From Paracoccaceae bacterium (GTDB lineage Bacteria; Pseudomonadota; Alphaproteobacteria; Rhodobacterales; Rhodobacteraceae): a stretch of DNA of 64,000 bases. The position numbers and the translations under genes are program-made. The stretch spans positions 744,001 through 808,000 of the forward strand of contig JACKKD010000001.1 of NCBI GenBank assembly GCA_020637675.1. Direction: 5' to 3'. The notes under the pieces are model-generated. The model made no database searches, was not told where the DNA came from, and worked only from the letters and a program-made list of their open reading frames with translations. Shown here piece by piece: positions 24,138 to 34,608 of the stretch; the first letter of the stretch is position 1; each line of letters opens with the position of its first letter.

Positions 24138-25502
24138 TCAGTTCTTGCCGATGGCCTGCAGAACACGGTCGAGGCTCTTGCCCTGGACCGAGGTCGCCGG
24201 CGCATTCTTCACGGCGTTGTAGTAGCCTTCCGGATCGTATGTCGGAATGCCAAGATTCAGATACTCCGCCGTCAGGAGTCCCATAGCGGAAAGAAGTGAA
24301 TAGTTCGCTATCTGAAGATCGGCTAGCGCGGTGATGCGGGCGGCACGGGCATCGAGCAGTTCCTGCTCCGCGTTAAGAACGTCGAGCGTGGTGCGCGCGC
24401 CGAGCTTCGCCTCCTCCTTCACGCCCTCGTAGGCGATGGAGGCGGCCTCGATCTGGCGGTCCGTCGCCGCGATCTGGGCGGCGGCGACCTCGATCCCCGC
24501 GAAGGCATTGCCAACGCCCTGCGTGATCGACACGCTCGCCTGAAGCAGGCTGGCCCGCGCCTGATCGCGCTGCGCGATCGCCTTCCGGTGCGCGGCCGAG
24601 AGCCTGCCCCCCGCATAGATCGTCTGGCTGAGATCGACCGACGCGACCGCGTCGTCGCCTGTCCCGTCATTGTGGGTGACCGCGACGGATCCGGTGAGTT
24701 CCGGCAAACGTTCGGCCGCTGCCGCGGATATCCCCAGATCGGCAACCTTCGCCATGTGCTGGGCCTGCAGGATCGCGGGATGGCGGCGCTGGGCGATGCC
24801 GGTTGCCTCCGCCGCGGTCTTCGGCAGCGCCGGCGCGCGCGGGGCCGCGGCAAGCTGTCCGGGGTAGCGGCCGGTCGCGGCCCTGTAGGCTTCCCGCGCG
24901 ACGGCGAGCTGCCCCTCGGCCACGGCCAGCGACGCGCGCGTGGCGGCAAGCCGCGCCTCGGCCTGGGCCACGTCTGTGCGGGTGACCTCACCGACGTCGA
25001 ACTGGTCCTGCGTGGCGCGCAGGAACTCGCCCACGACACGCACCGAGTTCTGGTTGATCGCCACGTTCTCCTCGGCGCTGCGCACGTCGAAATAGGCCTG
25101 CACGGCGGTCAGGAGCACGTTCTGCTCCACCCCTACCAGCGCCTCGCGGGTGGCAAGCACCATCTCGCGCGCGATGTCGATGCCGAAGCGGTTGCGGCCG
25201 AAGTCGAGCAGCGTCATCTGCGCCTGGAGGCCGAGCGAGGCGTCGCGCCCCGTCCGCTGGCGGGTGTCGAACTGCTGGGCTTCCGCCACCCATCGCAGGA
25301 CGGGCCTGAGGTTGGAGACGGCGCTCGCGACATCCTCGTCGGCGGCCCGGAGCACGGCGCGGTTCTGCTCGAGAAGGTTGGAATTCCGGTAGGCGGAGAT
25401 CAGCGCATCGGCCAGCGTCTCCGCCCGCGCGGGAAGCGCAGCGATCAGGCCCGCGGCAATGAGCGCGGCGGCAAAAAGGCGGCGGGGCGGATGGCGTCTC
25501 AT
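24138..25502 (-). CDS. tolC: TolC-family outer-membrane efflux channel
   Basis: A 454-residue outer-membrane factor. The signal peptide (MRRHPPRRLFAAALIAAGLIAALPARA) is followed by two structural repeats of long helices and beta strands (ETLADALISAYRNSNLL..., TRTDVAQAEARLAATRASLAVAEG, GARTTLDVLNAEQELLDARA). That is the standard TolC duplicated layout. It joins type I secretion or RND pumps across the periplasm. No pump partner is adjacent. The isoaspartyl methyltransferase-like gene lies 59 bp upstream on the same strand, an arrangement I recall from other alphaproteobacteria. Confidence 0.9.
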   Translation of the reverse strand: MRRHPPRRLFAAALIAAGLIAALPARAETLADALISAYRNSNLLEQNRAVLRAADEDVASAVSNLRPVLRWVAEAQQFDTRQRTGRDASLGLQAQMTLLDFGRNRFGIDIAREMVLATREALVGVEQNVLLTAVQAYFDVRSAEENVAINQNSVRVVGEFLRATQDQFDVGEVTRTDVAQAEARLAATRASLAVAEGQLAVAREAYRAATGRYPGQLAAAPRAPALPKTAAEATGIAQRRHPAILQAQHMAKVADLGISAAAAERLPELTGSVAVTHNDGTGDDAVASVDLSQTIYAGGRLSAAHRKAIAQRDQARASLLQASVSITQGVGNAFAGIEVAAAQIAATDRQIEAASIAYEGVKEEAKLGARTTLDVLNAEQELLDARAARITALADLQIANYSLLSAMGLLTAEYLNLGIPTYDPEGYYNAVKNAPATSVQGKSLDRVLQAIGKN

Positions 25503-25561
25503 GGTCAATAGTCCCTGTCCCGGTTGCGGTGGCCGCGCAGCGTCGACGCCACCTTTCACGC

Positions 25562-26215
25562 TCAGAGCGCAAATTCCCGCCGCGCCGCGAAGCCCGGCAG
25601 CACGGGCGCGGTGGCGTTGAAGGCGAAGCGCCAGGCGACGATCCCGTCGAGTCTGTGCCCGATGCGGCAGGTGCCGAGCGCGCCCTCCATGAAGACGCAT
25701 CCGATCCGGCCGCCTTCCTTCAGTTGATCGAGAAGCGCCTGCGGCACCGCCTCGGCCGCCCCTCCGACCACGATGACGTCGTAGGGCCCGTGCTTGGCCG
25801 CGCCCTGGGCAAGCGGGCCCTCGATCACCGCGGCGTTGTCGGCGCCTTCGGACGAAAGCCGCGCCTGCGCATCCCGGGCGAGGTCCGCGTCCTCCTCGAG
25901 CGCCACGACCGCCTCGGCCATCCGGGCGATCACCGCGGCCGAGTAGCCGAGGCCGCAGCCGACGTCGAGCACGAGGTCGCCGGGCTGGATGTCGAGCGCG
26001 TCGAGCATCTTGGCGAGCGTGCGCGGCTCCAGCATGACCCGGCCCGGCGCGATCTCGATGTTGCCGCCGACATAGGCTGCCTCGCGGCTCGCCGCGGGAA
26101 CGAAGGCCTCGCGCGGGACCGCAAGCATCGCCTCGATGATGGGGTATTTGGTCACGTCGTTGGGGCGCACCTGAGTGTCGACCATCATCGTGCGGCGCGC
26201 GGCAAAATCGGTCAT
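25562..26215 (-). CDS. Protein-L-isoaspartate O-methyltransferase family protein
   Basis: A 217-residue SAM-dependent methyltransferase of the Pcm group. SAM motif I is VLDVGCGLGYSAAVIARM and motif II is YDVIVVGGAAEAVPQALLDQL. The N-terminus MTDFAARRTMMVDTQVRPNDVT is the form seen in the alphaproteobacterial paralogue that sits next to tolC. Canonical Pcm repairs isoaspartyl residues. This shorter variant may have another substrate. Its start at 26215 lies 142 bp from the divergently oriented tRNA-Cys gene. Confidence 0.85.
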   Translation of the reverse strand: MTDFAARRTMMVDTQVRPNDVTKYPIIEAMLAVPREAFVPAASREAAYVGGNIEIAPGRVMLEPRTLAKMLDALDIQPGDLVLDVGCGLGYSAAVIARMAEAVVALEEDADLARDAQARLSSEGADNAAVIEGPLAQGAAKHGPYDVIVVGGAAEAVPQALLDQLKEGGRIGCVFMEGALGTCRIGHRLDGIVAWRFAFNATAPVLPGFAARREFAL

Positions 26216-26357
26216 CGACTGAACTCTTCGGTCTGGTTTCCGGTTGAGGTTCGTCTTGCCACAGAACGCCCGGAGGGGCAACGGGACAACGCGCCGCGCG
26301 GGACCGCGCGAGTGGGTTGCGTGCCGCCGGGCCATGGTATATCTCCGGCCCACCTCC

Positions 26358-26431
26358 GGCGGGTTGGCGGAGAGGTTACGCAGCGGATTGCAAATCCGTG
26401 AAGACCGGTTCGATTCCGGTACCCGCCTCCA
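26358..26431 (+). tRNA. tRNA-Cys (GCA), CCA encoded
   Basis: A 74-nt cloverleaf. The acceptor stem GGCGGGT (26358-26364) pairs with ACCCGCC (26421-26427), the discriminator is T, and CCA is encoded at 26429-26431. The anticodon GCA is at 26390-26392 in loop TTGCAAA. The T arm is CCGGTTCGATTCCGG. Confidence 0.97.
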
Positions 26432-26659
26432 CTGGTTTCTTGGACTTGGCGCACACACGCCTTCGGCATCCCGACGGTCTTATCAGGAGTGTCTTCAGGG
26501 TTCTCGCTCTGGACCCGTTCGGTTCATGCTGCCGAACCGCACCATGGCTATCATTCCAAGGGAGCCCGCGCGTGGCGGCGCGCCGTTCCACGCCAGGACG
26601 CCACACAATGCGACCACGACCATGGGCCCGTACCGGTCAAGGACACGGGCGCATTGGGG

Positions 26660-27817
26660 TCAGTTGCCCGGCGCCGCGAATGCCGGCATCCCGAAACTGG
26701 GAACCGGCCCGTTCACGGCCTGCAGCCGTTCGAGGTTCACGATGGTCGAAAGCATGATCCGGTCCTGGCTCCAGTCGCCGGGCTTCTGGATGGCGACCGC
26801 AGCGGTCAGGGTTACCGCGAGCGCCGGCAGCGAGAGGATGGCGAAGGCGAGCCGGGGATGCCGCTCGGCCCGCCCCTCGATCACCGAGAGCATCCGCCGC
26901 TTCAGGAGCACGGCCGAGCGGCCGCCGAAGAGACGGTTCTCGGTCCGCACCAGCGCCACGACCGGCGCCTCCAGGGCCATGAACCGCCGCGCGCGCAGCC
27001 CGTCCTGGCAGACGCGGAGGAGGCAGTCGCAATAGGCCGAAACGTCATAGTGGCGCCGCGCCAGCACCTGACGGTCGCAGGACAGTTCCCGCAGTTCCTC
27101 CACCTGCTGGCGCCAGATGTGGAAGGCGGGGTTCCACCAGAACAACGGCCGGATCAGGCCGAGCGCGAGTTCCCACTCGACATCGCCCTGCCGCAGGTGC
27201 TGCAATTCGTGCGCGAGCGCGATCCTGAGGTCGGCCGCGCGTTCCAGCATGGCCGAGGGCAGCACGACGATGCGACGGCGCAGCCCCCGCGTCGAGAACG
27301 GCACGCTGATCGTGTCCGAGACGCGCAGCTCGACCCGTCCGAACCGGCGCCAGTGATGCGACTCCGCGATGATCCGGCACAGGCGGACGACGCTCCATCC
27401 GAGCCTCAGAAAGCAGGCCACGCCCCCAACCGCGATGAGGCCGAGGATCGCCCGCCCGGCGGGCGTGAAGGCAGCTTCGGCAAGCCGGCTGCGGAGCAAC
27501 AGAAGCTCCTCCAGCGCCGAGGGGTTCATGGCGAACCGGCCCTGGAGGTATTGCGCCACGATGAAGTCGGTCAGGTTCACGGTCTGGGCCGGCGCTGCAA
27601 AGCCCACCTGTCCGGCCATGACTATGAGGGCCGCGAAGGCCGGGGCCATCAGGACGGCGATGAAGACCGACCGCAGCATCCTCAGCCGCGCCGTCACGGC
27701 GTGGGCAAGGCCGAGCCGGTCGAGCACGCGGGAGAAAACGAACCAAAGAACGCAGACGAGCAGCAGAAGGACGTTCACATCGAGATAGGCGTCGAGAAGG
27801 GTGCTAGCGTTTATCAT
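26660..27817 (-). CDS. BlaR1/MecR1-like M56 membrane metallopeptidase
   Basis: A 385-residue polytopic protein with TM segments near residues 12-30, 50-72, 122-148 and 303-325. The M56 gluzincin motif HELQH is at 203-207, and a downstream Glu (EELRELSCDR, 240-249) is the third zinc ligand. It lacks the C-terminal penicillin-binding sensor domain of true BlaR1/MecR1, so the inducing signal is probably not a beta-lactam. It overlaps the BlaI-type repressor gene by 14 bp. By analogy the peptidase would cause cleavage or inactivation of that repressor. Confidence 0.88.
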   Translation of the reverse strand: MINASTLLDAYLDVNVLLLLVCVLWFVFSRVLDRLGLAHAVTARLRMLRSVFIAVLMAPAFAALIVMAGQVGFAAPAQTVNLTDFIVAQYLQGRFAMNPSALEELLLLRSRLAEAAFTPAGRAILGLIAVGGVACFLRLGWSVVRLCRIIAESHHWRRFGRVELRVSDTISVPFSTRGLRRRIVVLPSAMLERAADLRIALAHELQHLRQGDVEWELALGLIRPLFWWNPAFHIWRQQVEELRELSCDRQVLARRHYDVSAYCDCLLRVCQDGLRARRFMALEAPVVALVRTENRLFGGRSAVLLKRRMLSVIEGRAERHPRLAFAILSLPALAVTLTAAVAIQKPGDWSQDRIMLSTIVNLERLQAVNGPVPSFGMPAFAAPGN

Positions 27818-28202
27818 CCCTGAGCCTCTTATCTATCAGCGCCCGGATTTCGCCGAGCGTCTCCTCCGTCAGGTCGTAGTCGTCGACGAGCCGGGCGACG
27901 AGGGTCGCCGGAGCGTTGTCGAAGAGCTTTTCCGAGAGGTTCTTCAGCGAGCGCGACTGGTAGGTGTCCTTGCTCAGCGCCGCCTGGTAGATAAAGGTCT
28001 TGCCCTGTTTCGTGCTGGTCACGAAACCCTTCTGTTCGAGGATGCGCAGGATCGTTGCCGCCGAGGTGTAGGCAAGCTTCCGGGCCGGGGCGAGCGCGTC
28101 CTGGACGTCGCGCACCGTGGCCTGCCCCAGTTCCCAGAGCCTGGTCATGAACTCAAGCTCCACCTCGGTGAGGAACTGGGTCTTCTTCTTGTTGTCGCTC
28201 AT
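27804..28202 (-). CDS. BlaI/MecI/CopY-family transcriptional repressor
   Basis: A 132-residue winged-helix repressor: FLTEVELEFMTRLWELGQATVRDVQDAL then AYTSAATILRILEQKGFV (DNA-binding domain, residues about 10-80), and a dimerisation and cleavage region ending in ALIDKRLRDDKR. The start at 28202 is chosen over an upstream ATG (28232) because family members begin just before this helix. It overlaps the M56 peptidase gene. A perfect palindrome 50-65 bp upstream of the start is the likely autoregulatory operator. Confidence 0.9.
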   Translation of the reverse strand: MSDNKKKTQFLTEVELEFMTRLWELGQATVRDVQDALAPARKLAYTSAATILRILEQKGFVTSTKQGKTFIYQAALSKDTYQSRSLKNLSEKLFDNAPATLVARLVDDYDLTEETLGEIRALIDKRLRDDKR

Positions 28203-28251
28203 TTCGGCATCCGGTCTTTCTGGCTGTCCCATTCCTCCCTCGGTCCCTTTC

Positions 28252-28267
28252 TACGAAGACGTTCGTA
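28252..28267. promoter_or_regulatory. Candidate BlaI-type operator
   Basis: TACGAA (28252-28257) and TTCGTA (28262-28267) form a perfect 6+6 palindrome around GACG. It lies 49 bp upstream of the repressor start and 22 bp from the 3' end of glpU. BlaI-family proteins bind short palindromes next to their own promoters, which fits. The site identity is inferred. Confidence 0.6.
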
Positions 28268-28288
28268 TTTCTCCAAACGGAATCCGCC

Positions 28289-28686
28289 TCAGACCTTCCA
28301 GAAGACGAAGACGCCCCACAGGATCGCGAGGGCAAGCGGCCACCAGAGCGGCATGCCGACGAGCCAGAGCCAGGCCATGAAGATGTAGCTCGTGCCGAGA
28401 AGCGAGATGAAGAGCCGGTCGCCCCGGGTGGTGACGAGGCCGAGAACGCCTTGCCGCTCGTCCCCGCCGGGGTGGCGGATCTCCAGCACCGTGAGCAGAC
28501 CCATTGCCGCGAAGATGCCGACAAAGACGGCGAGCGTCGCCGGCGTCCAGGCCATCCAGAAATCCGGCCAGAGAGGATCGGTCCAGGAAAACCCCTTCTC
28601 GACGGGCTTGCCGAGATTGCCCCAGCCCTGCGTCTGCGCCATGGCCGCGCCGGGGATCAGCGCCGCGAGAACGGCGAGGAAGCGCA

Positions 28687-28687
<1 letters not shown>
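28289..28687 (-). CDS. glpU: DUF2160 small membrane protein of glycerol ABC operon
   Basis: A 132-residue protein of the DUF2160 family with an N-terminal signal-like segment and about three TM helices (around residues 48-68, 90-112 and 114-130). DUF2160 genes occur inside glycerol ABC transporter operons, where the gene is called glpU in Rhizobium. Its exact role is not established. It overlaps glpQ by 1 nt (TGATG), so it is translationally coupled as the last gene of the operon. Confidence 0.85.
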
Positions 28688-29484
<797 letters not shown>

Positions 29485-29493
29485 CTCTACCCC

Positions 29494-30357
29494 CTATTGC
29501 GTGTCGTTACGCGTCATCAGCGTGTAGAAGAGCCATGAGACGAAGAGCGTGATCGCGAAGTAGATCAGGCTCATCGCCGCGGCCGGGCCGAGGTCGAACT
29601 GGCCGAGCGCGATCTTCACCAGGTCGATCGAGAGGAGCGTCGTCGCGTTCCCCGGCCCCCCACCGGTGAGCACGAAGGGCTCGGTGTAGACGTTGAAGCT
29701 GTCCATGAAGCGCAGGAGCACGGCGATGGTCAGCACCTGCTTCATCTTCGGCAACTGGATGTAGCGGAAGACCGACCAGTTGGAGGCGCCGTCGATCTTG
29801 GCGGCCTGGTAGTAGGCGTCGGGGATCGAGACGAGGCCGGCGTAGCACAGGAGCACGACGAGCGAGGTCCAGTGCCAGACATCCATCACGATGACGGTGA
29901 TCCAGGCGGCGACCGGGTCCTGCGTCATGTTGTAGTTCACGCCGAGGACGTGGTTCATCAAGTAGCCGAGCAGCCCGATGTCCGGCAGCGTGAAGATGTT
30001 CCACATCGCCCCGATCACGTTCCACGGGATCAGGAGAGGCAGCGCCATGGTGACGAGGCAGACCGGCACCCAGATTCCCTTGCGCGGCATCGAGAGCGCG
30101 ATGATCACGCCCAAGGGCACCTCGATCACGAGGATCATGAAGGTGAAGAGCGCCTGGCGGCCGAGCGAGGCATGGAAGCGCTCCGAGCGCAGGATGTCCT
30201 GGAACCAGCCCAGCCCGTGCCAGAAGAACTGGTTGTTGCCGAAGGTTTCCTGCACGGAATAGTTGACGACCGTCATCATCGGCACGAGCGCGTTGAAGGC
30301 GACGAGGGCGAGCACGGGCAGGACGAAGAACCAGCCCTTCTGGTTGACCTTGCGCAT
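29494..30357 (-). CDS. glpP: Glycerol-type ABC transporter permease (MalF-like)
   Basis: A 287-residue permease with six predicted TM helices. It starts MRKVNQKGWFFVLPVLALVAFNALVPMMTVV and has an EAA loop near residues 188-210 (YYQAAKIDGASNWSVFRYIQLP). It pairs with glpQ to form the translocation pore. Its start overlaps the glpT stop by 1 nt. Confidence 0.88.
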   Translation of the reverse strand: MRKVNQKGWFFVLPVLALVAFNALVPMMTVVNYSVQETFGNNQFFWHGLGWFQDILRSERFHASLGRQALFTFMILVIEVPLGVIIALSMPRKGIWVPVCLVTMALPLLIPWNVIGAMWNIFTLPDIGLLGYLMNHVLGVNYNMTQDPVAAWITVIVMDVWHWTSLVVLLCYAGLVSIPDAYYQAAKIDGASNWSVFRYIQLPKMKQVLTIAVLLRFMDSFNVYTEPFVLTGGGPGNATTLLSIDLVKIALGQFDLGPAAAMSLIYFAITLFVSWLFYTLMTRNDTQ

Positions 30358-31436
30358 CAGGCGGCCCTCCCCCTGCCGGTGGCGATCCAGCCGTTGCGGT
30401 AAAGCCGGGTCTGGTCGGGGCGGAAGGAAAGATGCACGGTCTCGCCCTGCCCCGGCGCCGGCCCTTCCACGATGGCGCTGATCCGCGTCGTTCCGGCAAC
30501 GGCCTCCACGACCGAATGGCGGCCCATGTCCATGACCTTGCGCACGATTGCCGGCACGCCCTCGGGCGCGAGGCGCACAAACTCGGGGCGCACACCGATC
30601 TCGTGCCGACCCTCGCCCGCCTCGATGGCGCCCTCGAGCGCGACGCGGCTTCCGGCGAAGAAGGCGGCGCCATCCCGCACCTCGGCCGGCAGGACATTCA
30701 TGCCGGGCGAACCGATGAAGTGGCCGACGAAGGTGTGGGAGGGACGCTCGAAGAGATCGACTGGGGTGCCGATCTGCACGACCTCTCCCTCCTGCATGAC
30801 CACGACCTGGTCGGCGAAGGTCAGGGCCTCGGTCTGGTCATGGGTGACATAGATCATCGTCACCTTCACCCGCTGGTGCAACTCCTTGAGCTTGGAGCGC
30901 AATTTCCATTTCAGATGGGGGTCGATGACGGTCAGCGGCTCGTCGAACATGATGACATTCACATCCTCGCGCACGAGGCCCCGCCCCATGGAAATCTTCT
31001 GCTTGTTGTCGGGCGAGAGGTTGGCGGCGCGCACCTTAAGCATCTCGGTCACTTCGAGCATCGCCGCGATCTCGCCCACGCGGGACTTGACGCGCCCCTC
31101 TTCGACGCCGCGATTGCGCAGGGGAAAGGCCAGGTTGTCGAAGACCGTCATCGTGTCGTAGATCACCGGGAACTGGAACACCTGCGCGATGTTGCGCTGG
31201 TCCGGCGGCAGGCCGGTCACGTCCTTGCCGTCGAAAAGGATGTGTCCCTCCGAAGGCTGAAGAAGGCCGGATATGATGTTGAGAAGCGTCGACTTTCCGC
31301 ATCCGGACGGACCGAGGAGCGCGTAGGCCCCGCCGTCCTGCCAGTCGAGGTTCAACTCTTTCAGCGCGTAATCCTCCGGGCCTCCGGGCGCGGCCATGTA
31401 GCTGTGGCGGAGCTTGTCGAGCGTGATCTTGGCCAT
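30357..31436 (-). CDS. glpT: Glycerol-type ABC transporter ATPase, degenerate signature motif
   Basis: A 359-residue MalK-like ATPase. Walker A is GPSGCGKST (42-50), Q-loop Q88, Walker B VIMFDE (161-166) and H-loop H199 (VTHDQTEAL). A C-terminal TOBE/OB domain follows. The ABC signature is LSPDN at 140-144 in place of LSGGQ, and the D-loop reads LTVID instead of LSNLD. The enzyme should therefore hydrolyse ATP with its own Walker and His residues only if the partner supplies the signature. It forms a heterodimer with GlpS by operon context. Confidence 0.9.
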   Translation of the reverse strand: MAKITLDKLRHSYMAAPGGPEDYALKELNLDWQDGGAYALLGPSGCGKSTLLNIISGLLQPSEGHILFDGKDVTGLPPDQRNIAQVFQFPVIYDTMTVFDNLAFPLRNRGVEEGRVKSRVGEIAAMLEVTEMLKVRAANLSPDNKQKISMGRGLVREDVNVIMFDEPLTVIDPHLKWKLRSKLKELHQRVKVTMIYVTHDQTEALTFADQVVVMQEGEVVQIGTPVDLFERPSHTFVGHFIGSPGMNVLPAEVRDGAAFFAGSRVALEGAIEAGEGRHEIGVRPEFVRLAPEGVPAIVRKVMDMGRHSVVEAVAGTTRISAIVEGPAPGQGETVHLSFRPDQTRLYRNGWIATGRGRAA

Positions 31437-31445
31437 GATGCCTCC

Positions 31446-32510
<1,065 letters not shown>

Positions 32511-32571
32511 CGTGGCCTCCCCCGGTTTCGTTTGACTCTGCCGCCCTCTTCCGGGGCGCGCTCCGCGATCC

Positions 32572-32593
32572 GCCGGGGCCCGAAGGCCCCGGC
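32572..32593 (-). promoter_or_regulatory. UUCG-capped mRNA hairpin between glpV and glpS
   Basis: On the minus strand GCCGGGGCC and GGCCCCGGC form a 9-bp all-GC stem closed by a TTCG tetraloop. It has no T tract, so it is probably a 3'-end stabiliser or partial attenuator that keeps glpV mRNA more abundant than the downstream messages. Confidence 0.7.
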
Positions 32594-32608
32594 AGGTAGG
32601 CTTTGGCC

Positions 32609-34351
32609 TCAGTTGGCCTCGGTCCAGCGCTTGATCAGCTCGTCATAGGCGATGGTCTCGCCCTGCGGCTTCTCGTTGTCGAGCTTGGCCTTCGGGCCAT
32701 CCGCTTTGCCAAGCCATTCGCCGGGATCCTTCGGCTCGTTCAGGCGCGGCCCGCAGCCGCCATAGACGCCGGAGGCTTCGTCGGCCTGCTGCATCCGGGC
32801 CATGGTGATGTCCATCTCCTCGGCCAGGCGATCCATCGCTTCCTGCGGCGTGAAGGCGCCCGAGTTCACGTCACCGATCTGCTGCCACCAGATCTGGGCG
32901 AGCTTCGGATAGTCGGGCACGTTGATGCCCGTGGGCGACCAGCGCACCCGGTCGGGCGAGCGGTAGAATTCCACCAGACCGCCCAGCTTCGGAGCGCGTT
33001 CCGTGAAGCTTTCATGTCGCACGGTAGAATCGCGGATGAAGGTCAGGCCGACGTGGGACTTCTTCACGTCCACCGTCTTCGAAACGGCGAACTGGGCGTA
33101 GAGCCAGGCTGCCTTGGCGCGGTCTTCCGGCGTCGATTTCAGGATCGTCCACGACCCCACGTCCTGGTAACCGACCTTCTGGCCTTCCTGCCAGTAGGGG
33201 CCGTGCGGCGAGGGAGCCATCCGCCACAACGGGTTGCCTTCGTCGTCAACCGTGTTGTTGCCTTCGGACTTCGGCTTCACCATGTCGGCGGTGAAGGCGG
33301 TGTACCAGAATATCTGCTGGGCGACGTTGCCCTGGCTCAGTGCCGGCAGCGACTGGTAGAAGTCGTAGGAGGCCGCGCCCGGGGGTGCGTACTTCCTCAG
33401 CCACTCGTCCCACTTGGCGATGGCATAGACCGCCGCCGGGCCGTTCGCCTCGCCGCCGCGGCTCACGCTCGCGCCGGCAGGGTTGCACGAGCCCGCCTCC
33501 ATCCGGATGCCCCATTCGTCGATGGGGATGCCGTTCGGCTCGCCTTGCGTGCCCGCACCGGCCATGGAGAGCCAGGCGTCGGTCATCCGCCAGCCGAGGT
33601 CTGGCGCCCGCTTGCCGTAGTCCATGTGGCCGTAGATCTGGACGCCGTCGACTTCCTTCACGTCGTTGGTGAAGAATTCGGCGATGTCCTCGTAGGCCGA
33701 CCAGTTCACCGGCACGCCGAGGTCATAACCGTACTTGGCCTTGAAGGCGTCCTTCAGGTCCTGGCGGTCGAACCAGTCCTTGCGGAACCAGTAGAGGTTG
33801 GCGAACTGCTGGTCGGGAAGCTGATAGAGCTTGCCGTCCGGGCCGGTGGTGAACTTCGTCCCCATGAAGTCGGCGAGGTCGAGGCCGGGGTTTGTCACGT
33901 CGGCCCAGGGCCCAGCCATCTGGTCGGTGAGGTTGTAGGTCTGCTGGAGACGCGCGTGGGTGCCGATGAGGTCCGAGTCGTTGACGTAACCGTCATAGAG
34001 GTTGCGGTTCGTCTGCATCTGGGTCTGGACGGCCTGCACCACCTCGCCCTCGCCGAGGATCTGGTGGTTCACCTTGATGCCGGTGATTTCCTCGAAGGCC
34101 TTGGTCAGCACTTCCGATTCGTAGGAATGCGTCGGAATGCCTTCCGACAGCACGTTGATTTCCATGCCCGCGAAGGGCTTGGCCGCGTCGATGAACCACT
34201 TCATTTCGGCCATCTGCTCGTCCTTGGACAGAGCCGAGGGCTGGAATTCGTTGTCGATCCACTTTTGCGCGGCCGCCTCGTCGGCCAAGGCCGATCCGGC
34301 CCCCGCAATGACCGCAGACACGGCCACCGCGGAGAGAAGATACTTCCGCAT
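32609..34351 (-). CDS. glpV: Glycerol-type ABC transporter substrate-binding protein
   Basis: A 580-residue periplasmic binding protein of the extracellular solute-binding family 1. The signal peptide is MRKYLLSAVAVSAVIAGAGSALA, with cleavage after residue 23. The mature part has the EITGIKVNHQILGEGEVVQAVQTQM pattern and is much larger than ordinary sugar-binding proteins (400-450), as is typical of the GlpV group. It is the first gene of the glpVSTPQU operon. Two AT-rich palindromes about 70-90 bp upstream may bind a GlpR-type repressor. No glpD, glpK or glpR is in the window. Confidence 0.88.
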   Translation of the reverse strand: MRKYLLSAVAVSAVIAGAGSALADEAAAQKWIDNEFQPSALSKDEQMAEMKWFIDAAKPFAGMEINVLSEGIPTHSYESEVLTKAFEEITGIKVNHQILGEGEVVQAVQTQMQTNRNLYDGYVNDSDLIGTHARLQQTYNLTDQMAGPWADVTNPGLDLADFMGTKFTTGPDGKLYQLPDQQFANLYWFRKDWFDRQDLKDAFKAKYGYDLGVPVNWSAYEDIAEFFTNDVKEVDGVQIYGHMDYGKRAPDLGWRMTDAWLSMAGAGTQGEPNGIPIDEWGIRMEAGSCNPAGASVSRGGEANGPAAVYAIAKWDEWLRKYAPPGAASYDFYQSLPALSQGNVAQQIFWYTAFTADMVKPKSEGNNTVDDEGNPLWRMAPSPHGPYWQEGQKVGYQDVGSWTILKSTPEDRAKAAWLYAQFAVSKTVDVKKSHVGLTFIRDSTVRHESFTERAPKLGGLVEFYRSPDRVRWSPTGINVPDYPKLAQIWWQQIGDVNSGAFTPQEAMDRLAEEMDITMARMQQADEASGVYGGCGPRLNEPKDPGEWLGKADGPKAKLDNEKPQGETIAYDELIKRWTEAN

Positions 34352-34421
34352 CCTGTCTCCTCCCTGAGATATGAGTGCCAGTCTTTCGGCTGGCTGCGCG
34401 ATAATCCGCCCAGATGTTAGC

Positions 34422-34444
34422 GTTTGTCAAACTAAAACTTTAGT
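34422..34444. promoter_or_regulatory. Overlapping palindromes upstream of glpV
   Basis: GTTTG-T-CAAAC (34422-34432) and ACTAAA-AC-TTTAGT (34431-34444) are two perfect inverted repeats sharing two bases, 71-93 bp before the glpV start. The AT content is high for this genome. They are operator candidates for a substrate-responsive repressor such as GlpR (inferred). Confidence 0.5.
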
Positions 34445-34608
34445 AGAAGAAGATGCGCCGCGTCATCTTCCAACATGCTGATCTGAATATGTTTTCAGTT
34501 CCCCGAAACGCGATGTGCGGGGTGCGGGTGCACCCCGGCAGGGTTCTCATCGCCCCGCTGCGTCCGGCCCCACCGGGGCCGGAGTGCGGGTCCCGCCTTC
34601 CCGCCTGC

